The position numbers and the translations under genes are program-made. 43,230 nucleotides of DNA from Burkholderiales bacterium RIFCSPLOWO2_12_FULL_61_40 (GTDB taxonomy: Bacteria > Pseudomonadota > Gammaproteobacteria > Burkholderiales > Burkholderiaceae_C). Location: assembly GCA_001770935.1 (NCBI GenBank), contig MESI01000012.1:3699-46928 (forward strand). Direction: 5' to 3'. A model generated the notes under the pieces. That model was not told the DNA's origin. It saw only the letters and a list, made by a program, of their open reading frames with translations, and ran no database searches. Below, piece after piece: positions 35,017-43,230 of this stretch (the stretch's first letter is position 1; every line of letters begins with the position of its first letter).

Positions 35017-35260
35017 ATTTTTTTCCAGGCATATGCCAGCGCCATACCGAAGCCAAAAAAATGATGCCGCTGCCAGCACCACCACGTCGTAATTCTTGAG
35101 CAGATACTTGCCGTCCGCTTCGCTGAACATGATCGACAGCTTGGCCGAGCCGACATTGCCCCGTCCCTGCACATTGGCACAGGTCTTCGACAGGTCGAAA
35201 CCTACCTAGCGGATAATATATTCGATCATGCTCAGTGAATAGACATTTCAATCGCATGAG
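35009..35260 (-). pseudogene. C-terminal remnant of a second KAS III gene
   Basis: Translated on the minus strand, this stretch gives MIEYIIR, a TAG stop, then VGFDLSKTCANVQ, NVGSAKLSIMFSEA and LKNYDVVVLAA, matching residues 265 onward of the KAS III at 23017-24039 (MIEYIVK, MGFDMSKTYTNVQ, LKNGDLLVLAA). A frameshift then moves the last part, ASVWRWHMP, into another frame (copy 1: ASVWRWHMPVSKAV). The 5' two thirds of the gene, with C118 and probably H259, are missing; weak similarity may reach about 35377. The order KAS III then MaoC-SDR is the same as in the intact pair. Confidence 0.85.
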
Positions 35261-35716
35261 GCCAAGTATCGCACCGCAGAACAACCCTTGTTTCACATGC
35301 CCCTCGACCAACGGAGGGGACTGGAATGACACTTTTACCCAAACTCGGGGGTAATTCATGAACGAAGACCCCGACAAAAACCGGGCTAGGCGTCAGGATC
35401 CAGCGTATAACTGGCTCAAAGCATGGTTTTTAGAGAATTTTCAATTCGATAAAAACATTGGAAACGCGCGCCATTGCTGGGGTGGGCTGATTTTCGGGTA
35501 AGCACGAACTACTAGCGAAGAAGTTTCACCCCAGAAAAACAACCACTTTTACATTTGCGACCTCAGAGATCCCACTCCACCTGCGTCGGCGAAGTGTCTG
35601 TTGAGAAATAGCATGGGCATTTGACCACATATCATCCTCGGGGAAAACGCACAGAATGTTCTGTTTATTTCGACACGACTACAAAGTTAAAGGAAATGCA
35701 AATCCAGTCGAAAAGC
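35261..35716. other. Non-coding stretch at the right edge of the island
   Basis: No convincing gene. The region up to ~35377 may hold further decayed KAS III sequence. A plus-strand frame at 35358-35501 could encode 47 residues (starts MNEDPDKNRARRQDP) with a weak ribosome-binding site and no recognisable family. An 8-bp inverted repeat CTGGGGTG/CACCCCAG spans 35477-35484 and 35527-35534. The minus-strand promoter for fkbH and its downstream genes would be expected here but none stands out. The stretch ends at the terminator of the ribosomal operon. Confidence 0.5.
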
Positions 35717-35744
35717 AAAACGCCCGCAAAAGCGGGCGTTTTTT
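35717..35744 (-). terminator. Rho-independent terminator after the tRNA gene
   Basis: The stem CGCCCGC/GCGGGCG (35721-35727 with 35732-35738) and four-base loop AAAA are flanked by A and T runs, extending the helix to about 11 pairs. Read on the minus strand it follows the tRNA-fMet gene by about 20 bases and ends the alpha operon transcript. The longer T run is on the plus strand, so it may also block transcription coming the other way. Confidence 0.85.
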
Positions 35745-35764
35745 AAAAGCAATAACCAAATAGT

Positions 35765-35841
<77 letters not shown>

Positions 35842-35850
35842 GTATCCCGT

Positions 35851-35856
35851 ATTATA
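35851..35856 (-). promoter_or_regulatory. Consensus -10 box TATAAT before the tRNA gene
   Basis: TATAAT lies nine bases upstream of the tRNA 5' end, in the short gap after rplQ. The -35 would fall inside the rplQ 3' end; TGACGT at 18-base spacing is only a partial match. A separate promoter would let the initiator tRNA be made apart from the ribosomal operon. Confidence 0.4.
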
Positions 35857-35858
35857 CC

Positions 35859-36257
35859 TTATTCTGCGCTTACCACGTCAGCTGCTACTTCAATAGTTTC
35901 AGCGCGGTCAACAAATTCCACCAAGGCCATAGGCGCATTGTCACCAACGCGGAAACCCATCTTCAAGATGCGGGTATAACCACCTGGACGTGCTTTGAAG
36001 CGTGGACCCAATTCATTGAACAATTTAGTAACGCTATCGCGATCACGCAAGCGATCAAAAGCAAGTCGGCGGTTTGCAACGGTCGCCTCTTTCGACAAAG
36101 TGATCATTGGCTCGATAACGCGGCGCAGCTCCTTGGCCTTCGGCACCGTTGTTTTGATTACTTCGTGCTCAATGATGGAATTCATCATGTTGCGAAGCAT
36201 CGCCAAGCGATGAGAGCTTGTGCGGTTAAGTTTACGTAGTCCGTGTCCATGGCGCAT
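35859..36257 (-). CDS. rplQ: Large ribosomal subunit protein bL17
   Basis: bL17, 132 residues, starts [17 protein letters not shown] and contains [26 protein letters not shown] (split by the usual turn), the conserved family core. It lies near the exit of the polypeptide tunnel. AAAGGA precedes ATG 36257. It follows rpoA, 78 bases downstream, as in the bacterial alpha operon. The C-terminal ~20 residues are an acidic extension common in betaproteobacteria. Confidence 0.97.
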   Translation of the reverse strand: MRHGHGLRKLNRTSSHRLAMLRNMMNSIIEHEVIKTTVPKAKELRRVIEPMITLSKEATVANRRLAFDRLRDRDSVTKLFNELGPRFKARPGGYTRILKMGFRVGDNAPMALVEFVDRAETIEVAADVVSAE

Positions 36258-36335
36258 GGTATTTTTCCTTTAAATTTATAAAGGCAGCCGGATCAGGTAC
36301 TGCCTTTGGCACGAATCCCAAAAGGGTTCAAATAA

Positions 36336-37325
36336 TTAACGTTTTTCAAGAGCGGCGGGAGGCCAGCTTTCAAGCTTCATACCCAATGTCAGGCCGCGGG
36401 AAGCCAATACTTCCTTGATCTCATTGAGCGACTTACGACCCAAATTGGGTGTCTTCAACAACTCATTTTCAGTGCGCTGAATGAGGTCGCCAATATAGTA
36501 AATATTTTCGGCTTTTAAGCAATTAGCAGACCGAACTGTTAATTCCAATTCGTCGACTGGCCGCAGCAAAATTGGGTCAAATTGGGTGTTTCCACGGGGG
36601 GTAGGCGCATCAAATGCAGCAAGCTCACTACCTTCCAATTGTGCAAACACAGCCAATTGTTCAACCAAAATTTTGGCAGAAGCACGAACCGCATCCTCGG
36701 CAGATACCGCTCCATTGGTTTCAATATCAACGACCAACTTATCCAAATCGGTGCGCTGCTCAACCCGCGCGCTTTCCACCGTGTAACTCACGCGCTTCAC
36801 CGGCGAAAAGGAAGCATCCAAGACAATTCGGCCAATTGATTTATTCGGCTCATCGGCATGACGGCGCATAGTGCCTGGTACATAACCACGGCCCTTTTCA
36901 ACCTTGATTTGCATGTCAAGTTTGCCGCCGTGCGACAGGTTGGCAATGACATGCCCAGGATTAATGATTTCCACATCGTGGGGCGTCTGGATGTCGGCTG
37001 CAGTAACTACACCTTCGGCATCTTTACGAAGGCTTAGCGTGACTTCCTCACGGTTGTGCAACTTGAATACAACGCCCTTCAGGTTCAAAAGAATGTTGAC
37101 AACATCTTCTTGAACGCCATCTATAGACGAGTATTCATGCAGCACACCCGCAATGGTGACTTCCGTTGCAGCAAAGCCAGGCATTGAAGACAACAAAACA
37201 CGGCGGATTGCATTTCCGAGCGTGTGACCGTAGCCACGCTCAAAGGGCTCAAGCGCAACCTTTGCGCGGTTGGTGCCAAGCTGCTCGACACTGATAGATT
37301 TGGGTTTTAGCAAAGTAGTTTGCAC
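36336..37325 (-). CDS. rpoA: RNA polymerase subunit alpha
   Basis: RpoA, 329 residues: the N-terminal domain (~1-235) dimerises and nucleates RNA polymerase assembly ([20 protein letters not shown]), and the C-terminal domain (~250-320) binds UP elements and activators ([31 protein letters not shown]). Length is normal. The start is GTG at 37325 with GAGAGGAAG five bases upstream. The N-terminal extension [19 protein letters not shown] is standard for the group. Confidence 0.98.
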   Translation of the reverse strand: MQTTLLKPKSISVEQLGTNRAKVALEPFERGYGHTLGNAIRRVLLSSMPGFAATEVTIAGVLHEYSSIDGVQEDVVNILLNLKGVVFKLHNREEVTLSLRKDAEGVVTAADIQTPHDVEIINPGHVIANLSHGGKLDMQIKVEKGRGYVPGTMRRHADEPNKSIGRIVLDASFSPVKRVSYTVESARVEQRTDLDKLVVDIETNGAVSAEDAVRASAKILVEQLAVFAQLEGSELAAFDAPTPRGNTQFDPILLRPVDELELTVRSANCLKAENIYYIGDLIQRTENELLKTPNLGRKSLNEIKEVLASRGLTLGMKLESWPPAALEKR

Positions 37326-37379
37326 TCAGACTTCCTCTCAATACCCCCGACTCGTTACATCGGTAAGGCTGGTGAAGCG

Positions 37380-37407
37380 CCTTATCCGTGGTGAGCCACG
37401 AATAAGG
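37380..37407. other. Hairpin between rpsD and rpoA
   Basis: CCTTAT-C-CGTGG, loop TGAG, CCACG-A-ATAAGG: eleven pairs with one internal mismatch, in the 107-base gap between rpsD and rpoA. No T-run follows on the minus strand. It could be an RNA processing site, a partial attenuator that sets the rpoA level, or a stabiliser of the rpsD 3' end. Confidence 0.5.
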
Positions 37408-37432
37408 AACAATTTCAATAACTCAAACGGAT

Positions 37433-38056
37433 TTAACGTGAGTACAACTCGACGATCATCGATTCGTTGATATCGGCACCAAATTGGTCACGATCAGGAA
37501 CAGACTTGAAAGTGCCTTCAGCCTTTTCAACGTTCACTTCAACCCAGGAAGGCATTCCAACTTGCATCGCCAGCTGTAGCGCTTCGACGACGCGATTTTG
37601 CTTTTTGGACTTTTCCCGAACTGCAACCACATCACCTGCCTTGACCATGTAGGAAGGGATGTTGACTGACTTGCCGTTTACGGTAATAGCTTTGTGGGAA
37701 ACCATTTGACGCGCTTCTGCACGGGTAGATCCAAATCCCATGCGATAAACAACGTTGTCCAAACGGCATTCCAACAGGAACAACAGATTGGCACCGGTGT
37801 TTCCTTTGCGGCGATCTGCCTCTTCGAAATACCGGCGAAACTGCTTTTCAAGCACGCTGTACATGCGCTTGACTTTTTGTTTTTCACGCAATTGCAGACC
37901 GTAGTCGGAAGTGCGCGTACCGGAAGTACGACCATGTTGTCCAGGCTTGGAGTCGAACTTGGCTTTGTCGCCAATCGCACGACGAGCGCTCTTCAGGAAT
38001 AAGTCGGTGCCTTCACGGCGTGATAGTTTGGCCTTGGGGCCGAGGTAGCGTGCCAC
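37433..38056 (-). CDS. rpsD: Small ribosomal subunit protein uS4
   Basis: uS4, 207 residues, a primary 16S rRNA binder and, in E. coli, translational repressor of the alpha operon. It starts [16 protein letters not shown] and has the S4 RNA-binding domain with [11 protein letters not shown] and [15 protein letters not shown]. The N-terminal region has no zinc-binding cysteines, the C-minus type. The start is GTG at 38056, with AAGGAAG upstream. Confidence 0.98.
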   Translation of the reverse strand: MARYLGPKAKLSRREGTDLFLKSARRAIGDKAKFDSKPGQHGRTSGTRTSDYGLQLREKQKVKRMYSVLEKQFRRYFEEADRRKGNTGANLLFLLECRLDNVVYRMGFGSTRAEARQMVSHKAITVNGKSVNIPSYMVKAGDVVAVREKSKKQNRVVEALQLAMQVGMPSWVEVNVEKAEGTFKSVPDRDQFGADINESMIVELYSR

Positions 38057-38080
38057 TTGATCTTCCTTTTATGTCATCTG

Positions 38081-38120
38081 CCGCGCAGAAGCGCGGGAGC
38101 CATCAACAAATGTTGATGGC
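38081..38120. other. Two adjacent hairpins just upstream of rpsD
   Basis: CCGCGC-AGAA-GCGCGG (38081-38096) and GCCATCAACA-AA-TGTTGATGGC (38099-38120) are both perfect stems, two bases apart, in the rpsK-rpsD gap. They end about 10 bases before the rpsD ribosome-binding site on the minus strand. Paired structures here could affect rpsD translation or mark an RNA processing site. Confidence 0.55.
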
Positions 38121-38139
38121 GGTGGGCTTGTTAAAAAAC

Positions 38140-38544
38140 TTAGATACGACGGCGTTTTTGAGGACGGCAGCCGTTGTGGGGAACCGGTGTCACATCAGCA
38201 ATTAAGTTGATGCGAATACCGAGGGCAGCCAAGGCCCGAACCGAAGATTCGCGGCCTGGACCTGGCCCCTTGATCTCGACATCAAGATTCTTGATACCTT
38301 GCTCCAGAGCAGCACGGCCAGCAACTTCCGAAGCCACCTGAGCTGCAAAAGGAGTGGACTTACGTGAGCCCTTGAAACCTTGTCCACCAGATGACGCCCA
38401 GGACAAAGCATTGCCTTGGCGATCAGTGATAGTAATGATAGTGTTGTTAAACGAAGCATGCACGTGTGCGATGCCATCCGCAACATTTTTACGAACTTTT
38501 TTGCGAACGCGTTGCGCTGCGCTATTGGCGGGAGCTTTTGCCAT
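38140..38544 (-). CDS. rpsK: Small ribosomal subunit protein uS11
   Basis: uS11, 134 residues, a 30S platform protein. It has the N-terminal Ala/Lys-rich extension, [34 protein letters not shown] and the C-terminal [16 protein letters not shown], all strongly conserved. GAGAAA precedes ATG 38544. It lies between rpsM and rpsD in the alpha operon order, 19 bases after rpsM. Confidence 0.98.
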   Translation of the reverse strand: MAKAPANSAAQRVRKKVRKNVADGIAHVHASFNNTIITITDRQGNALSWASSGGQGFKGSRKSTPFAAQVASEVAGRAALEQGIKNLDVEIKGPGPGRESSVRALAALGIRINLIADVTPVPHNGCRPQKRRRI

Positions 38545-38563
38545 AATGGTTTCTCAATCCCTG

Positions 38564-38929
38564 TTATTTCTTCAAAGACGCAGCAGCCTTACGCGGGCCT
38601 TTGCGGGTACGTGCGTTTGTGCGAGTCCGTTGGCCACGCATCGGCAGACCCCGGCGGTGCCGGAACCCACGATAGCATCCAATGTCCATCAATCGCTTGA
38701 TGTTCATTGTCGTTTCACGACGCAAATCACCCTCGATTGTAAACTGTGCGATCTGATCGCGAATTTTTTCCAAATCGGTGTCGGTCAAATCCTTGACCTT
38801 TTTGGAATATGCAATGCCACAGGCTTCGCAAATCTTGCGAGCGCGAGTGCGACCGATACCAAAAATGGCGGTCAAGCCAATCTCAGAATGCTGTTGCGGC
38901 GGAATGTTGATGCCAGCGATACGTGCCAT
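38564..38929 (-). CDS. rpsM: Small ribosomal subunit protein uS13
   Basis: uS13, 121 residues, sits in the head of the 30S subunit and contacts the 50S subunit and tRNA. It starts [19 protein letters not shown] and has [10 protein letters not shown] and [26 protein letters not shown] precedes ATG 38929. It follows rpmJ by 24 bases. Confidence 0.98.
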   Translation of the reverse strand: MARIAGINIPPQQHSEIGLTAIFGIGRTRARKICEACGIAYSKKVKDLTDTDLEKIRDQIAQFTIEGDLRRETTMNIKRLMDIGCYRGFRHRRGLPMRGQRTRTNARTRKGPRKAAASLKK

Positions 38930-38953
38930 TTTCGTCCTCTAAAACTCTTGCAA

Positions 38954-39067
38954 TTAACCTTGCCGCTGCTTGTGCCGTGGATCTGTGCAGATCACACGAA
39001 CCACGCCTTTGCGGCGAATGATTTTGCAGTTGCGGCAAATTTTTTTGACCGAAGCCGAAACTTTCAT
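38954..39067 (-). CDS. rpmJ: Large ribosomal subunit protein bL36
   Basis: A 37-residue protein read on the minus strand from ATG 39067 to TAA at 38954-38956. It begins [19 protein letters not shown] and ends [10 protein letters not shown]11, C14, C27 and H32 form the zinc ribbon of the C-plus type. AGGAGAG lies before the start. Very short, so easily missed. It lies between secY and rpsM, the normal place. Confidence 0.97.
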   Translation of the reverse strand: MKVSASVKKICRNCKIIRRKGVVRVICTDPRHKQRQG

Positions 39068-39188
39068 AATTTCTCTCCTAAAACTCTTAGCTTCGTTCCG
39101 ACTTTGATTCGCGCGGAACCTGCGCCATTACTAATGCCTAATACACATCCAAGTATGACTATTCATACGAGGTTTTACCCAAATCGCC

Positions 39189-40499
39189 CTACGTGGACTT
39201 GAAATTGGCCTTTTTCAGCAATGACTCATATTGTTGCGACATCATGTAGTTTTGAACCTGGGCCATAAAGTCCATGGTCACCACTACGATAATCAACAAC
39301 GAAGTACCACCGAAATAGAAAGGCACGTTGTATTTCAAAATCAAAAATTCTGGCAACAAGCACACTAATGTTATGTAGATCGCTCCAGCCAGTGTCAGCC
39401 TGAGCAAAATCTTGTCAATATACTTTGCAGTGTGGTCACCGGGGCGTATACCCGGGATGAATGCGCCACTTTTCTTCAAATTATCGGCTGTTTCTCTGCT
39501 ATTGAATACCAGTGCGGTATAGAAAAAGCAAAAGAAAACAATCGCGGTAGCATACAGCATCACATACACTGGCTGTCCTGGACTCAGCGTGCTCGCTATA
39601 TCCTTCAACCAGCGCATCGAGTCGCCCGAACTGAACCAATTGGCTACTGTAGCGGGTAACAAAATGATCGACGATGCAAATATCGGGGGAATTACACCCG
39701 CCATATTCAACTTCAAAGGCAAATGGGAGGATTGACCACCATATACCTTGTTACCAACCTGCCGCCTCGCATAGTTCACCAAAATTTTGCGCTGTCCGCG
39801 CTCTACGAACACGACAAAGTAGGTCACCAATGCAACCAAAATAACAATAAGCAGCGCAACAATGATGCTCATTGCCCCGGTGCGAACCAACTCCAGCAAT
39901 CCACCAATTGCACTTGGCAAACCTGCAGCGATACCACCAAAAATCAAAATAGAAATCCCGTTGCCCAAACCGCGCTCTGTGATTTGTTCGCCCAGCCACA
40001 TCAAAAACATGGTTCCGGCAGTCAAAGTCACCACCGAGGTCAAACGGAAACCCATGCCAGGAGCGATTACCAAGCCAGCGGAGGATTCAAGTGCCAGGGC
40101 AATGCCCAGCGATTGAAACAGGGCCAAACCCAACGTGCCGTAGCGCGTGTATTGGGTTATTTTTCGCCGCCCCGCTTCACCCTCTTTTTTTAGCTGCTCA
40201 AATGTAGGTAATACATAAGTCAACAACTGCATGATGATCGATGCCGAGATATACGGCATGATCCCCAGAGCGAACACGGTGAACCGTGACAGAGCTCCAC
40301 CCGAAAACATGTTAAAGAGACTCAGGATACCGCCCTGCTGTCCTTTAAACAACTGCTGCAGCTGCGATGGATCAATGCCGGGCACAGGAATATGCGCACC
40401 GACCCGATACACCACCAGCGCGAGCAACAAGAACACAAGCCGACGACGCAAGTCGCCGAACTTTCCTGTTTTTGCGATTTGGGCTGCGTTAGTTGCCAC
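39189..40499 (-). CDS. secY: Preprotein translocase subunit SecY
   Basis: SecY, 436 residues, forms the protein-conducting channel. Ten membrane segments can be traced, from [18 protein letters not shown] to the last near [13 protein letters not shown]. Motifs include [17 protein letters not shown] and the cytoplasmic loop [22 protein letters not shown] at 40499 is the start; the ribosome-binding site is weak. It follows rplO by 23 bases. No infA lies between it and rpmJ, though 121 bases of non-coding sequence do. Confidence 0.97.
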   Translation of the reverse strand: MATNAAQIAKTGKFGDLRRRLVFLLLALVVYRVGAHIPVPGIDPSQLQQLFKGQQGGILSLFNMFSGGALSRFTVFALGIMPYISASIIMQLLTYVLPTFEQLKKEGEAGRRKITQYTRYGTLGLALFQSLGIALALESSAGLVIAPGMGFRLTSVVTLTAGTMFLMWLGEQITERGLGNGISILIFGGIAAGLPSAIGGLLELVRTGAMSIIVALLIVILVALVTYFVVFVERGQRKILVNYARRQVGNKVYGGQSSHLPLKLNMAGVIPPIFASSIILLPATVANWFSSGDSMRWLKDIASTLSPGQPVYVMLYATAIVFFCFFYTALVFNSRETADNLKKSGAFIPGIRPGDHTAKYIDKILLRLTLAGAIYITLVCLLPEFLILKYNVPFYFGGTSLLIIVVVTMDFMAQVQNYMMSQQYESLLKKANFKST

Positions 40500-40522
40500 T
40501 TATATTTCTTTCTACCGCAAAA

Positions 40523-40954
40523 TTAGGCTACGCTGCCACCAGCGGCTTCAATCGCGGCCTTCGCACCAGCCGTTGCGCCCAAACCATTAACTTTCACGGC
40601 TTTTGTAAGCACGCCTGTGTTAATAATTTTGACAACTTTAGCCAACTGACCCACAAGGCCGGCCTGCTTCAGAGTCAACAAATCAACATCTCCAGACCCG
40701 AAAGCTTCCAAAGTTGTCAGCGTAATTTCGGCGTTGAATTTCAGCAAATGCGATTTGAAACCACGTTTTGGCAAACGGCGATGCATTGGCATCTGTCCAC
40801 CTTCGAAACCAACTTTGTGGTATCCGCCGGAGCGAGATTTCTGACCTTTATGACCACGGCCTGCGGTTTTTCCCAAACCGGAGCCTATGCCACGACCAAC
40901 ACGACGCTTGGCGTGTTTTGCACCCTCTGCGGGCTTGATGCCATTGAGTTCCAT
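40523..40954 (-). CDS. rplO: Large ribosomal subunit protein uL15
   Basis: uL15 has 143 residues from ATG 40954. It has [34 protein letters not shown] and the [17 protein letters not shown] segment that reaches into the subunit core. The frame also has ATG at 40957 and TTG at 40960; AGAGG lies six bases before ATG 40954 and only three before 40957, so I use 40954. It is 10 bases after rpmD. Confidence 0.96.
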   Translation of the reverse strand: MELNGIKPAEGAKHAKRRVGRGIGSGLGKTAGRGHKGQKSRSGGYHKVGFEGGQMPMHRRLPKRGFKSHLLKFNAEITLTTLEAFGSGDVDLLTLKQAGLVGQLAKVVKIINTGVLTKAVKVNGLGATAGAKAAIEAAGGSVA

Positions 40955-40964
40955 CATCAACCTC

Positions 40965-41147
40965 TTAGAGCACTTTGACCAGATAACTGATCTTGTTAAT
41001 CATGCCGCGGACTTCTGGGGTGTCCACCAACTCGCTAATACCGCGAATCTTGCGAAGGCCCAAACCGCGAACGGTTGCACGATGAGACTCTTTGCAACCA
41101 ATTGGGCTGCGCACCAATTGGATTTTCACTGTTTGTTGTGTAGTCAT
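40965..41147 (-). CDS. rpmD: Large ribosomal subunit protein uL30
   Basis: uL30, 60 residues, the short bacterial form. It contains [21 protein letters not shown] (first strand and helix) and [27 protein letters not shown] precedes ATG 41147. It lies between rpsE and rplO as usual. Confidence 0.96.
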   Translation of the reverse strand: MTTQQTVKIQLVRSPIGCKESHRATVRGLGLRKIRGISELVDTPEVRGMINKISYLVKVL

Positions 41148-41161
41148 GCTGATGACCTCGC

Positions 41162-41686
41162 TTAAACGAAGATCTCTTCAACGGTTTTACCGCGTTTAGC
41201 AGCTACTTCCGATGGAGTGGTACATACCGACAACGCGTCCAAAGTGGCACGGACCATGTTGTAGGGGTTTGAAGAGCCGTGGCTCTTTGCCACGATGTCG
41301 GTAATACCAACCACTTCGAAAACCGCACGCATGGGTCCACCGGCGATAATTCCGGTTCCCTTGGGAGCTGGCGCCATCATGACATTGGCGGCACCGTGGT
41401 GACCATTCACCTGGTGGTGAATGGAACCATTTTTCAGGCTCACTTTGATCATGTTACGGCGCGCTTCTTCCATGGCTTTTTGGACAGCAGCAGGAACTTC
41501 TTTCGACTTTCCTTTGCCCATGCCGATGCGACCTTCGCCATCACCCACTACGGTCAGTGCGGCGAATCCTAAAATTCGACCACCCTTAACCACTTTGGTG
41601 ACGCGATTGATCGCGATCATCTTCTCGCGCAGACCGTCCTCAGGCCCTTCAGCCTTACCTTGCATTTTTGCTTGAACTTTAGCCAT
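41162..41686 (-). CDS. rpsE: Small ribosomal subunit protein uS5
   Basis: uS5, 174 residues, near the decoding site and the mRNA entry. It has the N-terminal double-stranded RNA-binding fold with [21 protein letters not shown], then [18 protein letters not shown] and [18 protein letters not shown]. The first ~15 residues ([14 protein letters not shown]) are a basic extension. It follows rplR by 17 bases. Confidence 0.97.
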   Translation of the reverse strand: MAKVQAKMQGKAEGPEDGLREKMIAINRVTKVVKGGRILGFAALTVVGDGEGRIGMGKGKSKEVPAAVQKAMEEARRNMIKVSLKNGSIHHQVNGHHGAANVMMAPAPKGTGIIAGGPMRAVFEVVGITDIVAKSHGSSNPYNMVRATLDALSVCTTPSEVAAKRGKTVEEIFV

Positions 41687-41703
41687 CTTTATTTCCGATC
41701 TGC

Positions 41704-42069
41704 TTAGAACTGCAAGCCAGCTTCACGTGCCGCATCAGCCAACGCTTTCACGCGGCCATGGTACGCAAATCCTGCACGATCAAATGCCACTTTTTCAACA
41801 CCAACCGCTTTGGCCCTTTCGGCCAGGCGCTTGCCAATAATCTGTGCCGCAGCCACATTACCACCCTTGCCCGTACCGCCCAATGACTGGCGCACTTCGG
41901 CTTCTGCAGTAGATGCAGTTGCCAACACCTTGCCACCGTCGCCAGAGATGACGCTTGCGTAGATGTGCAAATTGGTACGATTGACAGTCAAACGCGCAAC
42001 GCCTTGATTGGCGATACGAATCCGGGTCTGACGGGCTCTGCGAAGACGCTGCTCTTTTTTGGTCAACAT
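41704..42069 (-). CDS. rplR: Large ribosomal subunit protein uL18
   Basis: uL18, 121 residues, binds 5S rRNA. It has [45 protein letters not shown] and the C-terminal [30 protein letters not shown] lies seven bases before ATG 42069. It lies 11 bases after rplF. Confidence 0.97.
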   Translation of the reverse strand: MLTKKEQRLRRARQTRIRIANQGVARLTVNRTNLHIYASVISGDGGKVLATASTAEAEVRQSLGGTGKGGNVAAAQIIGKRLAERAKAVGVEKVAFDRAGFAYHGRVKALADAAREAGLQF

Positions 42070-42080
42070 GTTGCAGCTCC

Positions 42081-42614
42081 TTATTTCTTCTTGGTTTCTT
42101 TGATTGTGATTTTTTCGTCCGAATAACGGATACCTTTGCCCTTGTAAGGCTCTGGTGGACGAAACGCACGAATCTCAGCTGCAATTTGACCAACGCGCTG
42201 ACGATCAGCACCTTTAATCAAAATTTCAGTGGGGGTTGGGGTTGCTACCGCAATCCCAGCAGGCATATCAACGTTCACAGGGTGTGAGTAGCCAACACTC
42301 AAGTTCAGCTTGGTTCCTGTTGCCTGGGCTTTATAACCCACACCGACAAGACTCAGCTTCTTCTCAAAGCCTTTGGTAACACCGACCACCATGTTGTTCA
42401 CCAACTGGCGCAAGGTTCCAGTCATTGCATTGGCTTCACGAGAGTCGTTAGCAGGCTGAAAGCTCAGCGTGCCAGCATCATTCGCAACATTCACCAAAGC
42501 ATTCTGGGCCACCTGCAAGCTTCCGCCGGCACCCTTGACACCAATATGACCAGCACTGATCACAACGTCCACACCAGCTGGGACGATAACAGGCACTTTT
42601 CCTACACGAGACAT
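42081..42614 (-). CDS. rplF: Large ribosomal subunit protein uL6
   Basis: uL6, 177 residues, two related folds near the L7/L12 stalk base and the sarcin-ricin loop. It starts [17 protein letters not shown] and has [30 protein letters not shown] and the C-terminal [25 protein letters not shown] precedes ATG 42614 at nine bases. It follows rpsH by 24 bases. Confidence 0.97.
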   Translation of the reverse strand: MSRVGKVPVIVPAGVDVVISAGHIGVKGAGGSLQVAQNALVNVANDAGTLSFQPANDSREANAMTGTLRQLVNNMVVGVTKGFEKKLSLVGVGYKAQATGTKLNLSVGYSHPVNVDMPAGIAVATPTPTEILIKGADRQRVGQIAAEIRAFRPPEPYKGKGIRYSDEKITIKETKKK

Positions 42615-42638
42615 TTTTAATTACTCCTCAATGTAGCG

Positions 42639-43034
42639 TTAAGCGACGTAGCACAGAACTTCGCCACCGACACCGGTAGCGCGTGCTTTACGATCCGTCA
42701 TCACACCTTGGGGTGTGGTTACGATCGCCACGCCAAGTCCATTCTGAACTTGGGGAATAGCATCACTGCCGCGGTACACACGCAAGCCAGGGCGGCTAAC
42801 ACGTTCGATACGCTCAATGACGGGGCGACCTGCGTGGTATTTCAGGGAAATTACCAACTCAGACTTGCCGCCTGCCGCAGTCACTTTGAAGTCATCAATA
42901 TACCCCTCGTCTTTCAAGACCTGGGTAATTGCAACTTTTACTTTAGAAGAGGGCACCGACACAGAGGTCTTTGCCACCATTTGCGCATTGCGAATGCGAG
43001 TCAACAGATCGGCGATTGGATCACTCATGCTCAT
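42639..43034 (-). CDS. rpsH: Small ribosomal subunit protein uS8
   Basis: uS8, 131 residues, a primary 16S rRNA binder and, in E. coli, repressor of the spc operon. It has [15 protein letters not shown] and the C-terminal [32 protein letters not shown] with the conserved T-P-x-G-x-M-T-D turn. The frame has ATG 43034 and 43028; AAAGGA is nine bases before 43034, so I use that. Confidence 0.97.
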   Translation of the reverse strand: MSMSDPIADLLTRIRNAQMVAKTSVSVPSSKVKVAITQVLKDEGYIDDFKVTAAGGKSELVISLKYHAGRPVIERIERVSRPGLRVYRGSDAIPQVQNGLGVAIVTTPQGVMTDRKARATGVGGEVLCYVA

Positions 43035-43052
43035 GATTAGTTATCCTTTCGC

Positions 43053-43230
43053 TTACCAGCTGGCCTTGACGATGCCAGGAATTTCTCCGGCAAAAGCCAT
43101 TTCACGGATTTTTGAACGACCCAGACCGAAGTGCTGGAACGTGCCACGTGCACGACCGGTGATGGCGCAACGATTGCGCTGACGGGTCGGATTCGCGTTA
43201 CGGGGGAGCTTTTGCAGACCCAAACGGGCT
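43053..43230 (-). CDS. rpsN: Small ribosomal subunit protein uS14 (5' part outside the window)
   Basis: The visible 58 C-terminal residues end at TAA 43053-43055 and contain [22 protein letters not shown] followed by the conserved [20 protein letters not shown]. No zinc-binding CxxC pair is seen, so this is the longer zinc-free form (about 101 residues). The start lies beyond the right edge. It is the first visible gene of the spc block and lies 18 bases before rpsH. Confidence 0.95.
   Translation of the reverse strand, partial: ARLGLQKLPRNANPTRQRNRCAITGRARGTFQHFGLGRSKIREMAFAGEIPGIVKASW

Overview
The window looks like chromosome of a motile betaproteobacterium of the order Burkholderiales. 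A Rhodoferax-like member of the Comamonadaceae is my best guess, from the gene content and order and from a short GCTAT...ATAGC intergenic palindrome that I associate with that family. No database search was run.

Left to right: (1) 1-131, the right end of a Tn5/IS50-like insertion sequence. (2) 149-6495, a chemotaxis operon on the minus strand, transcribed in the order short CheZ-like protein, cheY, cheA, cheW, cheR, cheD, cheB. (3) 6680-8433, a plus-strand two-component pair: a receiver/histidine kinase hybrid and a LuxR-type response regulator. (4) 8443-19286, a minus-strand flagellar operon fliF-G-H-I-J-K-L-M-N-O-P-Q-R, with fliE divergent at 19460-19777. (5) 19911-35260, an accessory island that looks like a flagellin or surface glycan modification locus. 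(6) 35717-43230, the end of the spc operon and the alpha operon: rpsN (partial), rpsH, rplF, rplR, rpsE, rpmD, rplO, secY, rpmJ, rpsM, rpsK, rpsD, rpoA, rplQ, then an initiator tRNA-Met and a terminator.

The island is the unusual part. It opens with a TPR/GT41 (O-GlcNAc-transferase-like) glycosyltransferase next to fliE. A tight minus-strand operon follows (GNAT, ACP, SDR reductase, metallo-beta-lactamase-fold hydrolase, KAS III, MaoC-SDR fusion) that resembles a small dedicated acyl-chain builder. A second minus-strand block holds an FkbH-type HAD protein, a second ACP, an AMP-forming acyl ligase, an unassigned glycosyltransferase-like protein, an FdtA/QdtA-type ketoisomerase, a DegT aminotransferase and a DUF5672 glycosyltransferase-like protein. 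Together these could make a dTDP-3-amino-3,6-dideoxyhexose, build an acyl group on carrier proteins, join the two and attach the product to protein, probably flagellin. This is inference from gene families and context.

The island appears chimaeric. A second, degraded copy of the KAS III/MaoC-SDR pair lies directly upstream of fkbH. The KAS III copy is a fragment with a stop codon and a frameshift. The MaoC-SDR copy has lost catalytic and cofactor-binding residues but keeps an open frame that runs into fkbH through an ATGA overlap. Two strong hairpins (26401-26440 and 27065-27105) lie near the apparent junction between the two halves.
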